From Actinoallomurus bryophytorum (GTDB lineage: Bacteria > Actinomycetota > Actinomycetes > Streptosporangiales > Streptosporangiaceae), in the NCBI RefSeq assembly GCF_006716425.1, contig NZ_VFOZ01000001.1, forward strand, positions 2,356,001 to 2,420,000: a stretch of 64,000 nt of DNA. Reading direction: 5' to 3'. The translations under genes and the position numbers were made by a program. A model generated the notes under the pieces. That model ran no database searches. It saw only the letters and a program-made list of their open reading frames with translations, and was not told the origin of the DNA. Shown here one piece after another: positions 52,520-61,601 of this stretch; within the stretch, counting starts at the first letter, position 1; every line of letters starts with the position of its first letter.

Positions 52520-55099
52520 TCAGATCGGCGGCGGGTCGAAGTCGAAGTCGAGATGACGCCCGTCGAGGGCGACGACCGCGTCGGGGTGGTTGAGGCTCAG
52601 CACCCTGGCATAGGAGTCGAGGGTGCTCTCGAAGAGCCGCGTCCCCTCTTCCTCCTCACCATCCGCCCGCATGTCCGCGGACAGGTTGGCGGCACACGCC
52701 AGGGCCATCGGGTGCTCGTCGCCGAGCAGCTTGCGCAGCCGGCGGAGCGTGCCCTGCCCCAGACGCCGCGCGGACTCCAGGTCCCCGAGGGCGGCCAGGT
52801 CACTGGCCAGGTTGGTGGCCACGGTCAGGGAGTAGAGGTGGTCGCGGCCGAGTCTGGCCTCAAGTCCCGCGAGTGCGGTCTCGTTGAGGCCACGGGCACG
52901 GCTCGCCTCTCCGGTGACCCGCAGCAGGAGGGCGAGATTGCAGGCGCAGCCGTGGTAGTAAGGGTGGTCGCCCCCGTAGACCTTCTCGTAGAGGTCGAGC
53001 GCCTCTGCCGCCAGGTCGAGAGCTTTCCCGCCGTCTCCCATGCTGCGCCGGATGTTGGCCAGGCACATCGCGGACGCAAGCGAGTCGGGGTGCTCCAAGC
53101 CGAACATCCGGATGTAGCGTCCGTGGACGTCCTCGGCGATCTGCAGCGACTCCTCGTGTTTCCCGAAGCGGCGGAGGGCTATCGCCAGGTCCTTGGCCGT
53201 TCGCAGCGTCCAGGGATGCTCGGCTCCCAGCTCGTCCACTCCGAAGGAGTACGCGTCCTCTCCCACGTCGCATGACTCCCGATAGTCGCCGCACAGGCGG
53301 ACGGCTCGGGCCAGACCACTCCAGGAGCTCAGGATGTTCGCCTTACCGACACCACCGCCACCTGGCCACATGTTCCTGTAGCACTTCTCGTGCAGGTCAC
53401 GCGCGGCAACGTAGTCGCTGACCAGGCCGAGGTCGACGGCCAGGTTGTTCATCGCCCGTAGTGTGCGGGCGTCGTGTGCGCCGAACTCGTCCTCGTGCCG
53501 GCGGAAGGAATCCTCGTCGTGCTCGCGCGCCGCGACGAAATCACCGGTCGCCCGCAGGTCCGCACCGATGCTGTTGACGAGCTCGAGCAACTCGGCTCGA
53601 TAGGCGGGTTCGGGGCTCTCGACCTGCCGCATCTGGGCGAGCAATTCCTGGTTGAGCTTGTAGGCCTCCGCGTAGCGGCCGAGTTCGCGAATGATGATGC
53701 CGCGGTTACGGCGCGCCTCCAGGACGTCTGGATCAAGCTCCCCCGACTGAGCCTTCCACTGGTCCTCGAAGATCCCGATGAACCTCTCGGCCGAGCGGTA
53801 GTCACCGGATACGTACAGGTATCTCACGAAGCCGAGAGCAAGACGGCGTATGTCGCGATCTTGGCTCTTCGCCACCTCTGACGGCTCGATATGGGCAAGA
53901 AGCTCGGAGTATCTGGTCCAGTGCGTCGTGTCATCCGGCCCCTCGGGCGTGGCACCGAGGAGCAGAACATGGACGTCGTCGCGCATGCGCAGCTGCTCCT
54001 TCGAGGACAGGCCGTCCTTCAGCAGCGCCTGAATCAGCCGGTGCACCTGGATGGTGCGTCCCTGCGTATTGATCTTCGCGAGCGCGTAGCGCCCCAGCTC
54101 CCCGATGGTCCGGCTGAGCCTGATCGGATCACCGATCAGGCTCGTCATCTCCTCGCTCAGCCCCGGTGCGGGCTGGCCGAACACGGCACGAGGAATGGGC
54201 TCCGGACCAAAGAAGGCACAACAGTGAAGCAGCGCTATCGCCTCGGGGAACTTCTCACTCAGCTTGGTCACCGAGAGTCCCCATGCGGCCGTCATCGAAA
54301 CCGGATACTCGCTCGGCTTTCCCTGGGCCAGTAGTTGGCTGGTCTGCTCGCGCAGCAGCCGGAGATACTCCTCCACCGTCATACCGGTCTCGGCCTGCAG
54401 TGCGCCCGCCTGCTCGAGGGCAAGGGGAAGGTCTCCGAGCGCGTCGGCCAAATCGTCGGCGTCGGCGGGGCTCATGGTGCCCGGAACCCGCTTGTCCAAG
54501 AACTCAGTGCTCTCCTGGCGCGAGAACACATCGATCTGCACGGTGTCGACGACGCCGATCCAGCGGTTGTTGCGCGAGGTGATCAGGACATGCCCGGGGC
54601 CGTGCGGGATGAACTCACTGAGGTCCTCCGGCTGGTCGGCGTTGTCGAAAATGAGCAGCCACTTGTCGTAAGGATCGCCCAGCCGCAATTTGTTGATCAC
54701 CGCACTCGCCGCGTCCTCGATGCCCGTGGCCGTGGCCGGTGGCAGGCCAAGGTGCGGAGCCAGACTCGCCAGCGTCGAACGCACGAGAATCGTCTGGTCG
54801 GAGGGGATCCACCAGATCAGGTCGTAATCGCCCCGGTATCGATGGGCGTATTCCGCCGCGGCCTGTGTCTTACCCACGCCCCCCTGGCCCTGGAACGCAT
54901 GCGGTGCCTGCGACGTCTTCGACGCCTGAGGTTCTGGCGGTTTCGGCGGCACTACCGCTGTGACATCGCCGGCGATGCTCTGCCTGAGCTTGGCCAACAG
55001 GTCCTCACGGCCGGTGAAATTCATATTGCGTGGCGGGATTCTTCCCCAGACATCGGGCGTGCGACCCCCAGGACTTCCTCTGTACGCCGAAGTCGCCAC
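52520..55099 (-). CDS. FxSxx-COOH system NB-ARC/TPR protein (FxsT-like)
   Basis: Protein of 859 aa. It carries an NB-ARC-type STAND ATPase with a FTGREDLLAKL entry motif, Walker A GQGGVGKT (residues 71-78), Walker B LLIFDNAD and the LPLALEQAGAL motif. From about residue 430 to the end, repeated TPR-like helices alternate (for example LGAEHPWTLRTAKDLAIALR and LGRDHLYSLTVATNLASDLA). This is the TPR component regularly found with FxsA/FxsB. It converges on the HExxH gene with 3 bp between stops and diverges from fxsA. It probably senses or regulates rather than modifies the peptide. Confidence 0.9.
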   Translation of the reverse strand: MATSAYRGSPGGRTPDVWGRIPPRNMNFTGREDLLAKLRQSIAGDVTAVVPPKPPEPQASKTSQAPHAFQGQGGVGKTQAAAEYAHRYRGDYDLIWWIPSDQTILVRSTLASLAPHLGLPPATATGIEDAASAVINKLRLGDPYDKWLLIFDNADQPEDLSEFIPHGPGHVLITSRNNRWIGVVDTVQIDVFSRQESTEFLDKRVPGTMSPADADDLADALGDLPLALEQAGALQAETGMTVEEYLRLLREQTSQLLAQGKPSEYPVSMTAAWGLSVTKLSEKFPEAIALLHCCAFFGPEPIPRAVFGQPAPGLSEEMTSLIGDPIRLSRTIGELGRYALAKINTQGRTIQVHRLIQALLKDGLSSKEQLRMRDDVHVLLLGATPEGPDDTTHWTRYSELLAHIEPSEVAKSQDRDIRRLALGFVRYLYVSGDYRSAERFIGIFEDQWKAQSGELDPDVLEARRNRGIIIRELGRYAEAYKLNQELLAQMRQVESPEPAYRAELLELVNSIGADLRATGDFVAAREHDEDSFRRHEDEFGAHDARTLRAMNNLAVDLGLVSDYVAARDLHEKCYRNMWPGGGGVGKANILSSWSGLARAVRLCGDYRESCDVGEDAYSFGVDELGAEHPWTLRTAKDLAIALRRFGKHEESLQIAEDVHGRYIRMFGLEHPDSLASAMCLANIRRSMGDGGKALDLAAEALDLYEKVYGGDHPYYHGCACNLALLLRVTGEASRARGLNETALAGLEARLGRDHLYSLTVATNLASDLAALGDLESARRLGQGTLRRLRKLLGDEHPMALACAANLSADMRADGEEEEGTRLFESTLDSYARVLSLNHPDAVVALDGRHLDFDFDPPPI

Positions 55100-55126
55100 G
55101 GCCCCGCCTCCGCGTCCCTATCAACC

Positions 55127-55155
55127 GATCTATCGTGCCGACATACTATGCTCAA
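55127..55155 (-). promoter_or_regulatory. Candidate promoter of the NB-ARC/TPR gene
   Basis: On the minus strand TTGAGC (55155-55150) and TAGATC (55132-55127) are separated by 17 bp and lie 27 bp before the ATG at 55099. Reasonable sigma-70-like spacing; unverified. Confidence 0.4.
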
Positions 55156-55405
55156 TTTTTGGATCATGATGGATTCGGCCTACCAGAAGTCGACCTCCAG
55201 TAGGCCGTAATTAGTCCGTCATTGACGGAAACCAACTGTCCACGTTTCCAGGCTACGCAAGGCCTGATCAGCATGGTAAAACTTGTCCACGGACTATGTA
55301 CCGCACGACGGGCAGGTAGTTCGCACGGTTTGGTCAGCTTCGCGAGTGCCGGGAATGGGAATCCACTCATTCGCGAGCGCTCGACAGCCGGCACTAGGAG
55401 GGCGC

Positions 55406-55573
55406 ATGCACGGCGAGATCCACTTCGGCGGCGAACTGATCGAACTCAGCGGACTCTCGCTGCGGGAAGTGGGCGATCTCGACGATTCCCCACTGGCTCT
55501 GGAGTTGCGTGAACTGCTCATCGGAGCCGGGAGCGGCCACGGGCTCACCGCCGGATTCCAGTCTAAAATCTGA
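55406..55573 (+). CDS. fxsA: FxSxx-COOH RiPP precursor peptide FxsA
   Basis: Precursor peptide of 55 aa. The C-terminus FQSKI-COOH fits F-x-S-x-x-end (F51, S53). The leader has the family pattern LSGLSLREVGDLDDSPLALE followed by LRELL and a Gly/Ser-rich hinge (GAGSGHGLTAG). FxsB is expected to cross-link F51 to S53, giving a three-residue cyclophane at the end of the peptide. An excellent GGAGGG site lies 5-6 nt before ATG 55406, so the longer frame from 55283 is rejected. Small enough to be missed by most annotation. Confidence 0.9.
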   Translation: MHGEIHFGGELIELSGLSLREVGDLDDSPLALELRELLIGAGSGHGLTAGFQSKI

Positions 55574-55778
55574 GGCACCCGCGACTCGAAGTGCGTCACG
55601 GAAGGGACGGCATTGTGAGACCTCCGTCCTCTCTGCTGCGATTTCGGTCGACCGTCTACCTTTTCAATCACCAACCGAAATGGGCGACCGGACACCCGAC
55701 GAAAGCCGGACCCCCCTCCCGGATGAATAACCGGCCTCACCCGCCTTGCTCTAGTTTCCGGTCTTCGAAGGAAGCCTT

Positions 55779-57734
55779 ATGAGCACGGCCGAAATATCCG
55801 GACCCTATCCAGGCATTCGTCCTTTCACGGAGAACGACCAACGCCGGTTCTTCGGGCGGGACGACGCGGCCCGGGAAGTCGCGGGGCTCTGGCGCCGAAA
55901 TCGGATCACCGTGCTGTACGGCGACTCCGGAGTGGGCAAGACCTCCCTGATGCGCGCCGGCGTGGTGCCGGCAATAGCACCGGCCACGGCCAACGTCCTA
56001 CCGGTGGGTCGCGTGTCACGCGCGTCCGCCTTCCCTACGGCGGCGCTTCCCGAACAGAATCCCTACACGCTCGCTCTCCTGTCGTCCTGGTCACCGAGCG
56101 AGTCCCCGACACGAGTTTCCGGCATGGCGATCGGCACCTTTCTGCGACGTCAGGAGCGCCCCGACCGGTACGGCGCCCGGCTGCCCACGTTGGTCGCGAT
56201 CGACCAGGCCGAACGACTCTTCCGTGACACCGACCCGGACCCCTGTACGCAGTTCTTCGACGAACTGATCGAGGCCCTCGGACGGCGGCCGGACACCCAC
56301 CTGCTTCTCGCCCTCCGCGAGGATCACCTCGACGCGCTCCAGAGCGTCAAGGCGCTCAAGGACGAACCGTACGCCCAGTTCGCGTTGCCACCCCTCGATC
56401 AGCAAGGGGCACTCGAGGCCATCGAACGGCCTCTGGACGACACTGATCGCTCCTTCGCCCCAGGAGTCGCCGCCAAGATCATCGGCGACCTGCGTGGGGC
56501 CGTGGGCCCTGGCGGGGACGACGCCGCCGACACCATCGAACCCGTGCTCCTTCAGGTGATGTGCCGCCGGATGTGGGACGAACTCCCCGACGGTGTCCGG
56601 ACCATCTCCCACGGCATGGTCCCCGATGTCGGGGACACCCTCAGCGCCTTCTGTTCGGAGGTCCTCGCGACGGTGGCGGCCGATCACGACAGACGGCCGG
56701 GCGACCTCCTCTCCTGGCTGCGCGGCGCCTTCCTCACCACGCCCGCCCGAGCGGCGGCGGTGCGCGAGGGACCGGACGACACGAGAAGAATGGCCAACTC
56801 CGTGGTGCACGCCATGGAGGACCAGCATCTGATCAGGGCCCGGTGGCGGGACGGGTCCCGATGGTACGAGCTGCAGCGCCCACAGCTGAGCGGTCCCATC
56901 GCGCGGCTGGAGGGAGCACGCTGGCCCATCCGTACATCGGACGCCGCGTCACAACTACGCGCCGCGGAGACCGCGCTGGCCCAAGGCGACACGGCACTCG
57001 CCCGCCGGCACGCCAAGGAAGCGGTGGAGGCCTGCGGCCCCGGGGAAATACGAGTCCGGGCGGAGGCCGAGTCCGTACTGGGCAATATCGCGCACGAAGA
57101 ACGCGACCTGAAGGGCGCCACCGACCATTACCGCACGGCGACGAGCCTGTTCGAGGCGCTACAGGACACGGCGGCCGTCGGCCGCCTGCTCTCCGCCGTG
57201 GGGCGCCTGCAACTCGCTCAGGGGCAACGCGCCGAGGCGGTCGGGCAGTTGGAGGCCGCGGTGGGCCGGATGCCGAACGACCCGACGGTCCAGACTGGGC
57301 TGGGACAGGCGCTGTGGGACGCCGGGCAGCCGAAGGCCGCACTCGCGGTGCTCGACGGCGTACTGCGGCGTGACGGAGACACCCCCGAAGCGCTGAGCAC
57401 GCGCGGCGAGATTCTCGCTGACCTGGGTGACGCGGAGTCGGCCTTACGCGACCTGGACCGTATCGACCGCAGGAGCCGACCTTCGGCCCGCGCGGCACGA
57501 GCCCTGGCGCTGGCGACCCTGGCCCGTGTGGACGCGGCCAGACTCGAACTCGACGACACCGTGACCAAGGCCGCCCACAGTGGCCCAGTCCTCTTCCGCG
57601 TGGCCCAGGTTCAGCGGCTCATCGGCGACATCCACGCCGCCGCCGAGCTGGCGGCCCGCGCACTCGCCGCCGAGAACCCGCCTCTCCCGCCACACCAACG
57701 TGTCGAGGCCACCCGGATATCACGCCAAATGTGA
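55779..57734 (+). CDS. nSTAND1 ATPase with TPR domain, adjacent to fxsA
   Basis: Protein of 651 aa. The entry motif is GPYPGIRPFTENDQRRFFGR, Walker A is GDSGVGKT (residues 48-55) and Walker B is LVAIDQAERLF (138-148). From about residue 395 helical TPR repeats follow (ETALAQGDTALARRHAKEA, GLGQALWDAGQPKAALAVLD). It starts 205 bp after fxsA in the same direction and overlaps the next gene by 4 bp. It is not a standard named member of the Fxs set, and I infer that it acts with the Fxs peptide, as an ATP-driven sensor or switch. Confidence 0.87.
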   Translation: MSTAEISGPYPGIRPFTENDQRRFFGRDDAAREVAGLWRRNRITVLYGDSGVGKTSLMRAGVVPAIAPATANVLPVGRVSRASAFPTAALPEQNPYTLALLSSWSPSESPTRVSGMAIGTFLRRQERPDRYGARLPTLVAIDQAERLFRDTDPDPCTQFFDELIEALGRRPDTHLLLALREDHLDALQSVKALKDEPYAQFALPPLDQQGALEAIERPLDDTDRSFAPGVAAKIIGDLRGAVGPGGDDAADTIEPVLLQVMCRRMWDELPDGVRTISHGMVPDVGDTLSAFCSEVLATVAADHDRRPGDLLSWLRGAFLTTPARAAAVREGPDDTRRMANSVVHAMEDQHLIRARWRDGSRWYELQRPQLSGPIARLEGARWPIRTSDAASQLRAAETALAQGDTALARRHAKEAVEACGPGEIRVRAEAESVLGNIAHEERDLKGATDHYRTATSLFEALQDTAAVGRLLSAVGRLQLAQGQRAEAVGQLEAAVGRMPNDPTVQTGLGQALWDAGQPKAALAVLDGVLRRDGDTPEALSTRGEILADLGDAESALRDLDRIDRRSRPSARAARALALATLARVDAARLELDDTVTKAAHSGPVLFRVAQVQRLIGDIHAAAELAARALAAENPPLPPHQRVEATRISRQM

Positions 57735-58303
57735 CGTGCGACGCTATACCGACAGTCAATCTCCCGCATCATTACGTCATGCAGGACACCGCGCTGGTCG
57801 CGCTCTTCACCGGTGGCTCGACGGCGGTCGCCGCCGCGCTCGGCGCCGGCTGGCAGGTGCTCGGGGAGAGCCTCCGCTCGCGGCACGAGCGGCAACGGCA
57901 GAATGAAGCACGAGAGGCCGAACGCCAAGAGGCCCACGAAAGCCGGCTCCGGCGAGAGCTCGCACGTACCCGGTCCGCCGTGCTCCTGCTCGCGGTGACC
58001 GTACGCATCTGCATGGACATCCGGCGGGACCAGCACGCTCGTCTCAACGACCAGGACCTGGTGGAGATGCTGGGCCGCGCCCGGGACTGCTACTACGAGG
58101 CGAACGTGGAGATCGAGGCCCTCCGGGCACTCGCCAACGGCGGCGAGCAGGCTCTGACGGCGATCGAAGCGCTTATCTCCGTCGTCGCGGAGGCCTTTTC
58201 CCACGTACGGTCGGCGAGCAGTGAACAGGGCGACCCCGACCAGGTCGAGACGCTCATCCGCTCCGCGCTCCGCGAGGTGAGCGAGGCCGTCCGATCAGTG
58301 TGA
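57731..58303 (+). CDS. Small membrane-anchored coiled-coil protein downstream of the STAND ATPase
   Basis: Protein of 190 aa (174 from ATG 57779). One N-terminal membrane segment (ALVALFTGGSTAVAAALGAGW) is followed by a highly charged coiled coil (RHERQRQNEAREAERQEAH) and a helical domain ending in REVSEAVRSV. GTG 57731 overlaps the stop of the STAND gene, suggesting coupling. I do not recognise a family. An effector or anchor for the STAND protein is a possible role (inference). Its end overlaps the convergent MFS gene by 50 bp. Confidence 0.75.
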   Translation: MTCDAIPTVNLPHHYVMQDTALVALFTGGSTAVAAALGAGWQVLGESLRSRHERQRQNEAREAERQEAHESRLRRELARTRSAVLLLAVTVRICMDIRRDQHARLNDQDLVEMLGRARDCYYEANVEIEALRALANGGEQALTAIEALISVVAEAFSHVRSASSEQGDPDQVETLIRSALREVSEAVRSV

Positions 58304-59525
58304 AGGACGTGACGATCACGGCGAGCACGCCGATCAGACCGGCGATCGCGATCGCGGTCCGCCTGGCCCCGAACGCGGCGATCGCATAGCCGCCGCAGAA
58401 CGTGCCGAACGGGACGGCGCCGAGCGACAGGAAGCGGTTCGCGCCGGCGACGCGTCCGAGCAGCTCGTACGGGACCGCACGAGCCTGGTAGGTGTCCAGC
58501 GCGATGTTCATGCGCGCCCCCATGTAGCCGACGCCGCCCCAGCCGAAAAGCCAGATCAGCGGGTTCGAGGACACCGCGACGAGCCCGATCAGTAAGGCCC
58601 AGCTCCAGGCGCACCTGATGGTCACCGCCATCAGGCTCTTCTCTTTCAGTTCCGCCTGGGCGTACACAGTGCCGATCACGCCGCCGAGGCCTGGGGCCGC
58701 GAGCAGGGTGCCGATCAGGATCGTGGACAGTTGCTGCTGCCTTCCCAGCACGACCAGGAGCACGACGACGGCCTGGAAGAAGAAGTTCGTGACCGTACAG
58801 ACCGTGAGCGCCGTTCGGAGGAGCCGGTCCGTCCAGAGCCGGGCCAGGCCTTCCTTGAGCTCCCCGGCGAGTGCCGTGACTCCCCGGCGTCGGGTGTCCG
58901 GATCAGGCCGGAAGGGCTCGGCCCGCATGTGCTTGAGCGCTCCCACGGAGACGAAGCAGGAGACCGCGTCGACGGCGAAGGGCAGGAAGCGGCCGAAACT
59001 GTAGAGGAGGCCACCGAGCGGGCGTCCCAGCAGGAGGGCGACGTGGCTGCGGGCCTCGTTCTTGGCCACCGCGTCAGCCAGGTCCTCGGGGAGGACGATC
59101 TTCGGTATGGCACTGACCTCGGCCACGTTGTAGAACGTCATGCAGATGCCGCCGACCGCGGCGGCGATCGTCAGCAGCAGGATCGAAGGCGCGCCGGCGG
59201 CCACGGATATGGCCAGCACTATCCCGACCGTGCCGCGGAGGGACTGACTTACCAGCATGATTCGCCGTCGGTCCAGGCGATCGACCACGACCCCTGCCGG
59301 CAGCAGCAACAGCAGACCGGGCAGTGTCGCCGCGGCGGCCAACCGGCCGGCATCGATCGGCGATCCGGTCAAGGCGAGCGCGAGCAGGGGGCAGGCCACG
59401 GTGGCGCTCATGCTGCCGAGCAGCGAGACCGCCGAACCACCCCAGAGAAGCTTGAAGTCACGCTGCCAGAGGGTCTCGCGGTAAGGGGCCGGCTCAATGG
59501 CGGAGACCGTGGGGGAATGGGTCAT
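58254..59525 (-). CDS. MFS transporter (macrolide-efflux-like)
   Basis: Exporter of 423 aa with about 12 membrane segments, of the MFS_3 / enterobactin-exporter-like group: WQRDFKLLWGGSAVSLLGSM at the start, LPAGVVVDRLDRRRIMLVSQ (motif A) and a central loop. Its substrate is unknown. Being adjacent to the Fxs block it could export the mature peptide, but it reads from the opposite strand and its tail overlaps the small membrane protein, so the link is weak. Confidence 0.88.
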   Translation of the reverse strand: MTHSPTVSAIEPAPYRETLWQRDFKLLWGGSAVSLLGSMSATVACPLLALALTGSPIDAGRLAAAATLPGLLLLLPAGVVVDRLDRRRIMLVSQSLRGTVGIVLAISVAAGAPSILLLTIAAAVGGICMTFYNVAEVSAIPKIVLPEDLADAVAKNEARSHVALLLGRPLGGLLYSFGRFLPFAVDAVSCFVSVGALKHMRAEPFRPDPDTRRRGVTALAGELKEGLARLWTDRLLRTALTVCTVTNFFFQAVVVLLVVLGRQQQLSTILIGTLLAAPGLGGVIGTVYAQAELKEKSLMAVTIRCAWSWALLIGLVAVSSNPLIWLFGWGGVGYMGARMNIALDTYQARAVPYELLGRVAGANRFLSLGAVPFGTFCGGYAIAAFGARRTAIAIAGLIGVLAVIVTSFTLIGRPRSPRGARSG

Positions 59526-59939
59526 CGACCTCGCCTCCCCGTAACGACCACGAGACCTACATCCGTGTGAAATCGAGATTTATGACGGCCCGAATCGAAG
59601 CCGACTCGACGGAGCAGACAACGCATCGCGTACGGGGTGCCGACGACAACAGACGTGGAGAAGTTACCCCTGTGAAAGGACGCGACGCCAGGGGAACGTA
59701 GATACTGGTCATATTTTTGCGCACCCTGCATGCAGGTGGTGGCATTTCTAGGGCAATTCGTCGCGTGAGACGTCCTTCAACCACATATACGAGCGGCCGA
59801 ACCCTCGCCGTACACGGCCGTTCCGCCGTCTCAGGCCCCGCGACGCCTCGCGCCCGCGGCCTCCCATAAAGCGGCTTCACCAGGCATTCCTCTCTCCCTC
59901 TGCGCCCGATATGTTGCCTTGAAGGCCTAAAAAGGGGGG
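59526..59939. other. Divergent intergenic region
   Basis: About 415 bp between the MFS gene and the alditol oxidase, AT-richer around 59700-59760. It contains a perfect 12-bp palindrome CCTGCATGCAGG (59725-59736), a possible operator. No gene is seen. Confidence 0.4.
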
Positions 59940-61190
59940 ATGCCAATGACCGGCAGATTGACGAACTGGGCGGGGAGCGTCACGTTCCAGGCGGATGAGG
60001 TGCGGCGGCCGGCTTCGCTGGAGCAACTGCGACGCCTGGTCGCCGACAGCACCAAGGTGCGTGCGCTCGGCAGCGGACATTCGTTCAACGACATAGCGGA
60101 CACACCACACACACTGGTCTCGCTCGCGGAGATGCCGGAGCTCTTCGAGGTCGACACCGCCGCCGCCGCGGTCAAGGTCGGCGCCAGTCTGCGGTACGCC
60201 GAGGTGGGCCGGAGGCTCCATGAGCAAGGTCACGCCCTGCACAACCTGGCCTCGCTCCCGCACATCTCGGTGGCCGGTTCCGTCGCCACGGCGACGCACG
60301 GCTCGGGGGACGCCAACAAGAACCTCGCCACGGCGGTCAGGGCGCTGGAGATGGTCACCGCCGACGGCGACCTCGTCTCGCTGGACCGTGAGGACGTCGA
60401 CTTCGGCGGCGCCGTCGTCGGGCTCGGCGCGCTCGGCATCGTCGTCAACCTGACGCTCGACATCATGCCCGCCTACGACCTGCGGCAGTACGTCTACGAA
60501 GGGCTGCCCCTGGAGGCCCTCGACGATCACTTCGACGACGTCTTCGGCGGCGCGTACAGCGTCAGCCTGTTCACGAGCTGGAGCGGCCCGAAGATCGACC
60601 AGGTCTGGGTCAAGACCAAGGGCGACCGGTCGGCGGAGGACTGGTTCACGGCTCACCCGGCCGACGGCCCGCGGCACCCCGTACCCGGCATCGACGCCGC
60701 CCCGTGTACCCAGCAGCTCGGTGTGCCCGGCCCCTGGTTCGAACGGCTGCCGCACTTCCGGCCGGAGTTCACCCCCAGCAGCGGCGTCGAGCTCCAGTCC
60801 GAGTACTTCGTGCCCCGACGGCACGGGGTCGCCGCCCTGAACGCGGTGGACGCGATCCGTGACAAGGTCGCGCCGGTCCTGCAGATCTCCGAGATCCGCA
60901 CCATCGCGGCCGACGACCTGTGGATGAGCACCGCGTACGAGCAGGACAGCATGGCCCTGCACTTCACCTGGGTCAAGGACATGGACGGCGTCCTGCCGGT
61001 ACTCGGGCTCCTCGAAGAGAGCCTCGCGCCGTACGGAGCCAGGCCGCACTGGGGGAAGCTCTTCACCACCGTGCCCGAGGGACTGCGGGACCGCTACCCG
61101 CGGCTGGAGGACTTCCACGCGCTCGTGCGGCACTACGACCCGCGCGGGACGTTCACCAACGACTTCCTGGACCGGCGCCTCTTCGGTTGA
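59940..61190 (+). CDS. aldO: Alditol oxidase (FAD-dependent, VAO family)
   Basis: Flavoenzyme of 416 aa that oxidises the terminal CHOH of sugar alcohols such as xylitol or sorbitol with O2. It follows the Streptomyces AldO pattern along its length: NWAGSVTFQADEVRRP start, GSGHSFNDIAD (the histidine that binds FAD covalently), ASLPHISVAGSVATATHGSG, EIRTIAADDLW with the substrate-binding Glu/Arg, and RPHWGKLFT near the end. ATG 59940 is given; ATG 59946 may be better spaced to AAGGGGGG. No transporter or kinase for polyols is adjacent. Confidence 0.9.
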   Translation: MPMTGRLTNWAGSVTFQADEVRRPASLEQLRRLVADSTKVRALGSGHSFNDIADTPHTLVSLAEMPELFEVDTAAAAVKVGASLRYAEVGRRLHEQGHALHNLASLPHISVAGSVATATHGSGDANKNLATAVRALEMVTADGDLVSLDREDVDFGGAVVGLGALGIVVNLTLDIMPAYDLRQYVYEGLPLEALDDHFDDVFGGAYSVSLFTSWSGPKIDQVWVKTKGDRSAEDWFTAHPADGPRHPVPGIDAAPCTQQLGVPGPWFERLPHFRPEFTPSSGVELQSEYFVPRRHGVAALNAVDAIRDKVAPVLQISEIRTIAADDLWMSTAYEQDSMALHFTWVKDMDGVLPVLGLLEESLAPYGARPHWGKLFTTVPEGLRDRYPRLEDFHALVRHYDPRGTFTNDFLDRRLFG

Positions 61191-61198
61191 GACCCGGA

Positions 61199-61519
61199 CT
61201 AGACCGCCATCTCTCCCAGCTCTGACCAGTCGTCCTGCGGCAGCTTCATGTTCACGATCAGCGGTGTCGCGGCCAGGTGCGGCGGAAGCGTGCGCTGTGC
61301 CGTCCTGAAGTGCTCCGACTGTACGTGCGCGGCGCCCGCGTCGTCGTCGCGGAACGCCTCGACGAGTACGTACTCGGTCGGGTCGTCCAGGCCGCGGGAC
61401 CACTCGAACCACAGGCATCCCGGCTCCGCGCGGGTCGCCTCGGTGAAGTCACGGGCGATCTCCGGCCACCGGTCGGCGTCCTGCGGCCGGACTCGGAACT
61501 TGGCGGTGATGAAGATCAT
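61199..61519 (-). CDS. ABM-fold putative quinol monooxygenase
   Basis: Protein of 106 aa with the dimeric alpha+beta barrel (ABM) fold: MIFITAKFRVRPQDADRWPE, EPGCLWFEWSRGLDDPTEYV, then EAFRDDDAGAAHVQSEHFR. Such small cofactor-free oxygenases act on quinols or polyketide phenols, or serve in detoxification. It converges with the alditol oxidase, 9 bp between stops, and is divergent from the aldo/keto reductase. Confidence 0.88.
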   Translation of the reverse strand: MIFITAKFRVRPQDADRWPEIARDFTEATRAEPGCLWFEWSRGLDDPTEYVLVEAFRDDDAGAAHVQSEHFRTAQRTLPPHLAATPLIVNMKLPQDDWSELGEMAV

Positions 61520-61589
61520 GACGCTCTCCCTCGCTCGCGACGGCGACGGCTCACAGGGCCACCTACGGACCGCCGAAGTACCTGCTGTC

Positions 61590-61595
61590 TAGGAT
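61590..61595 (+). promoter_or_regulatory. -10 element of a leaderless aldo/keto reductase transcript
   Basis: TAGGAT ends 6 nt before the ATG at 61602 and there is no ribosome-binding site. The transcript probably starts at or next to the A of ATG. Confidence 0.55.
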
Positions 61596-61601
61596 CAAAG
61601 C

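Noticed and set aside
58254-59525. MFS protein as a certain member of the Fxs system
   Set aside because: It is on the opposite strand, with its tail overlapping the neighbour; adjacency alone does not show a role in peptide export.
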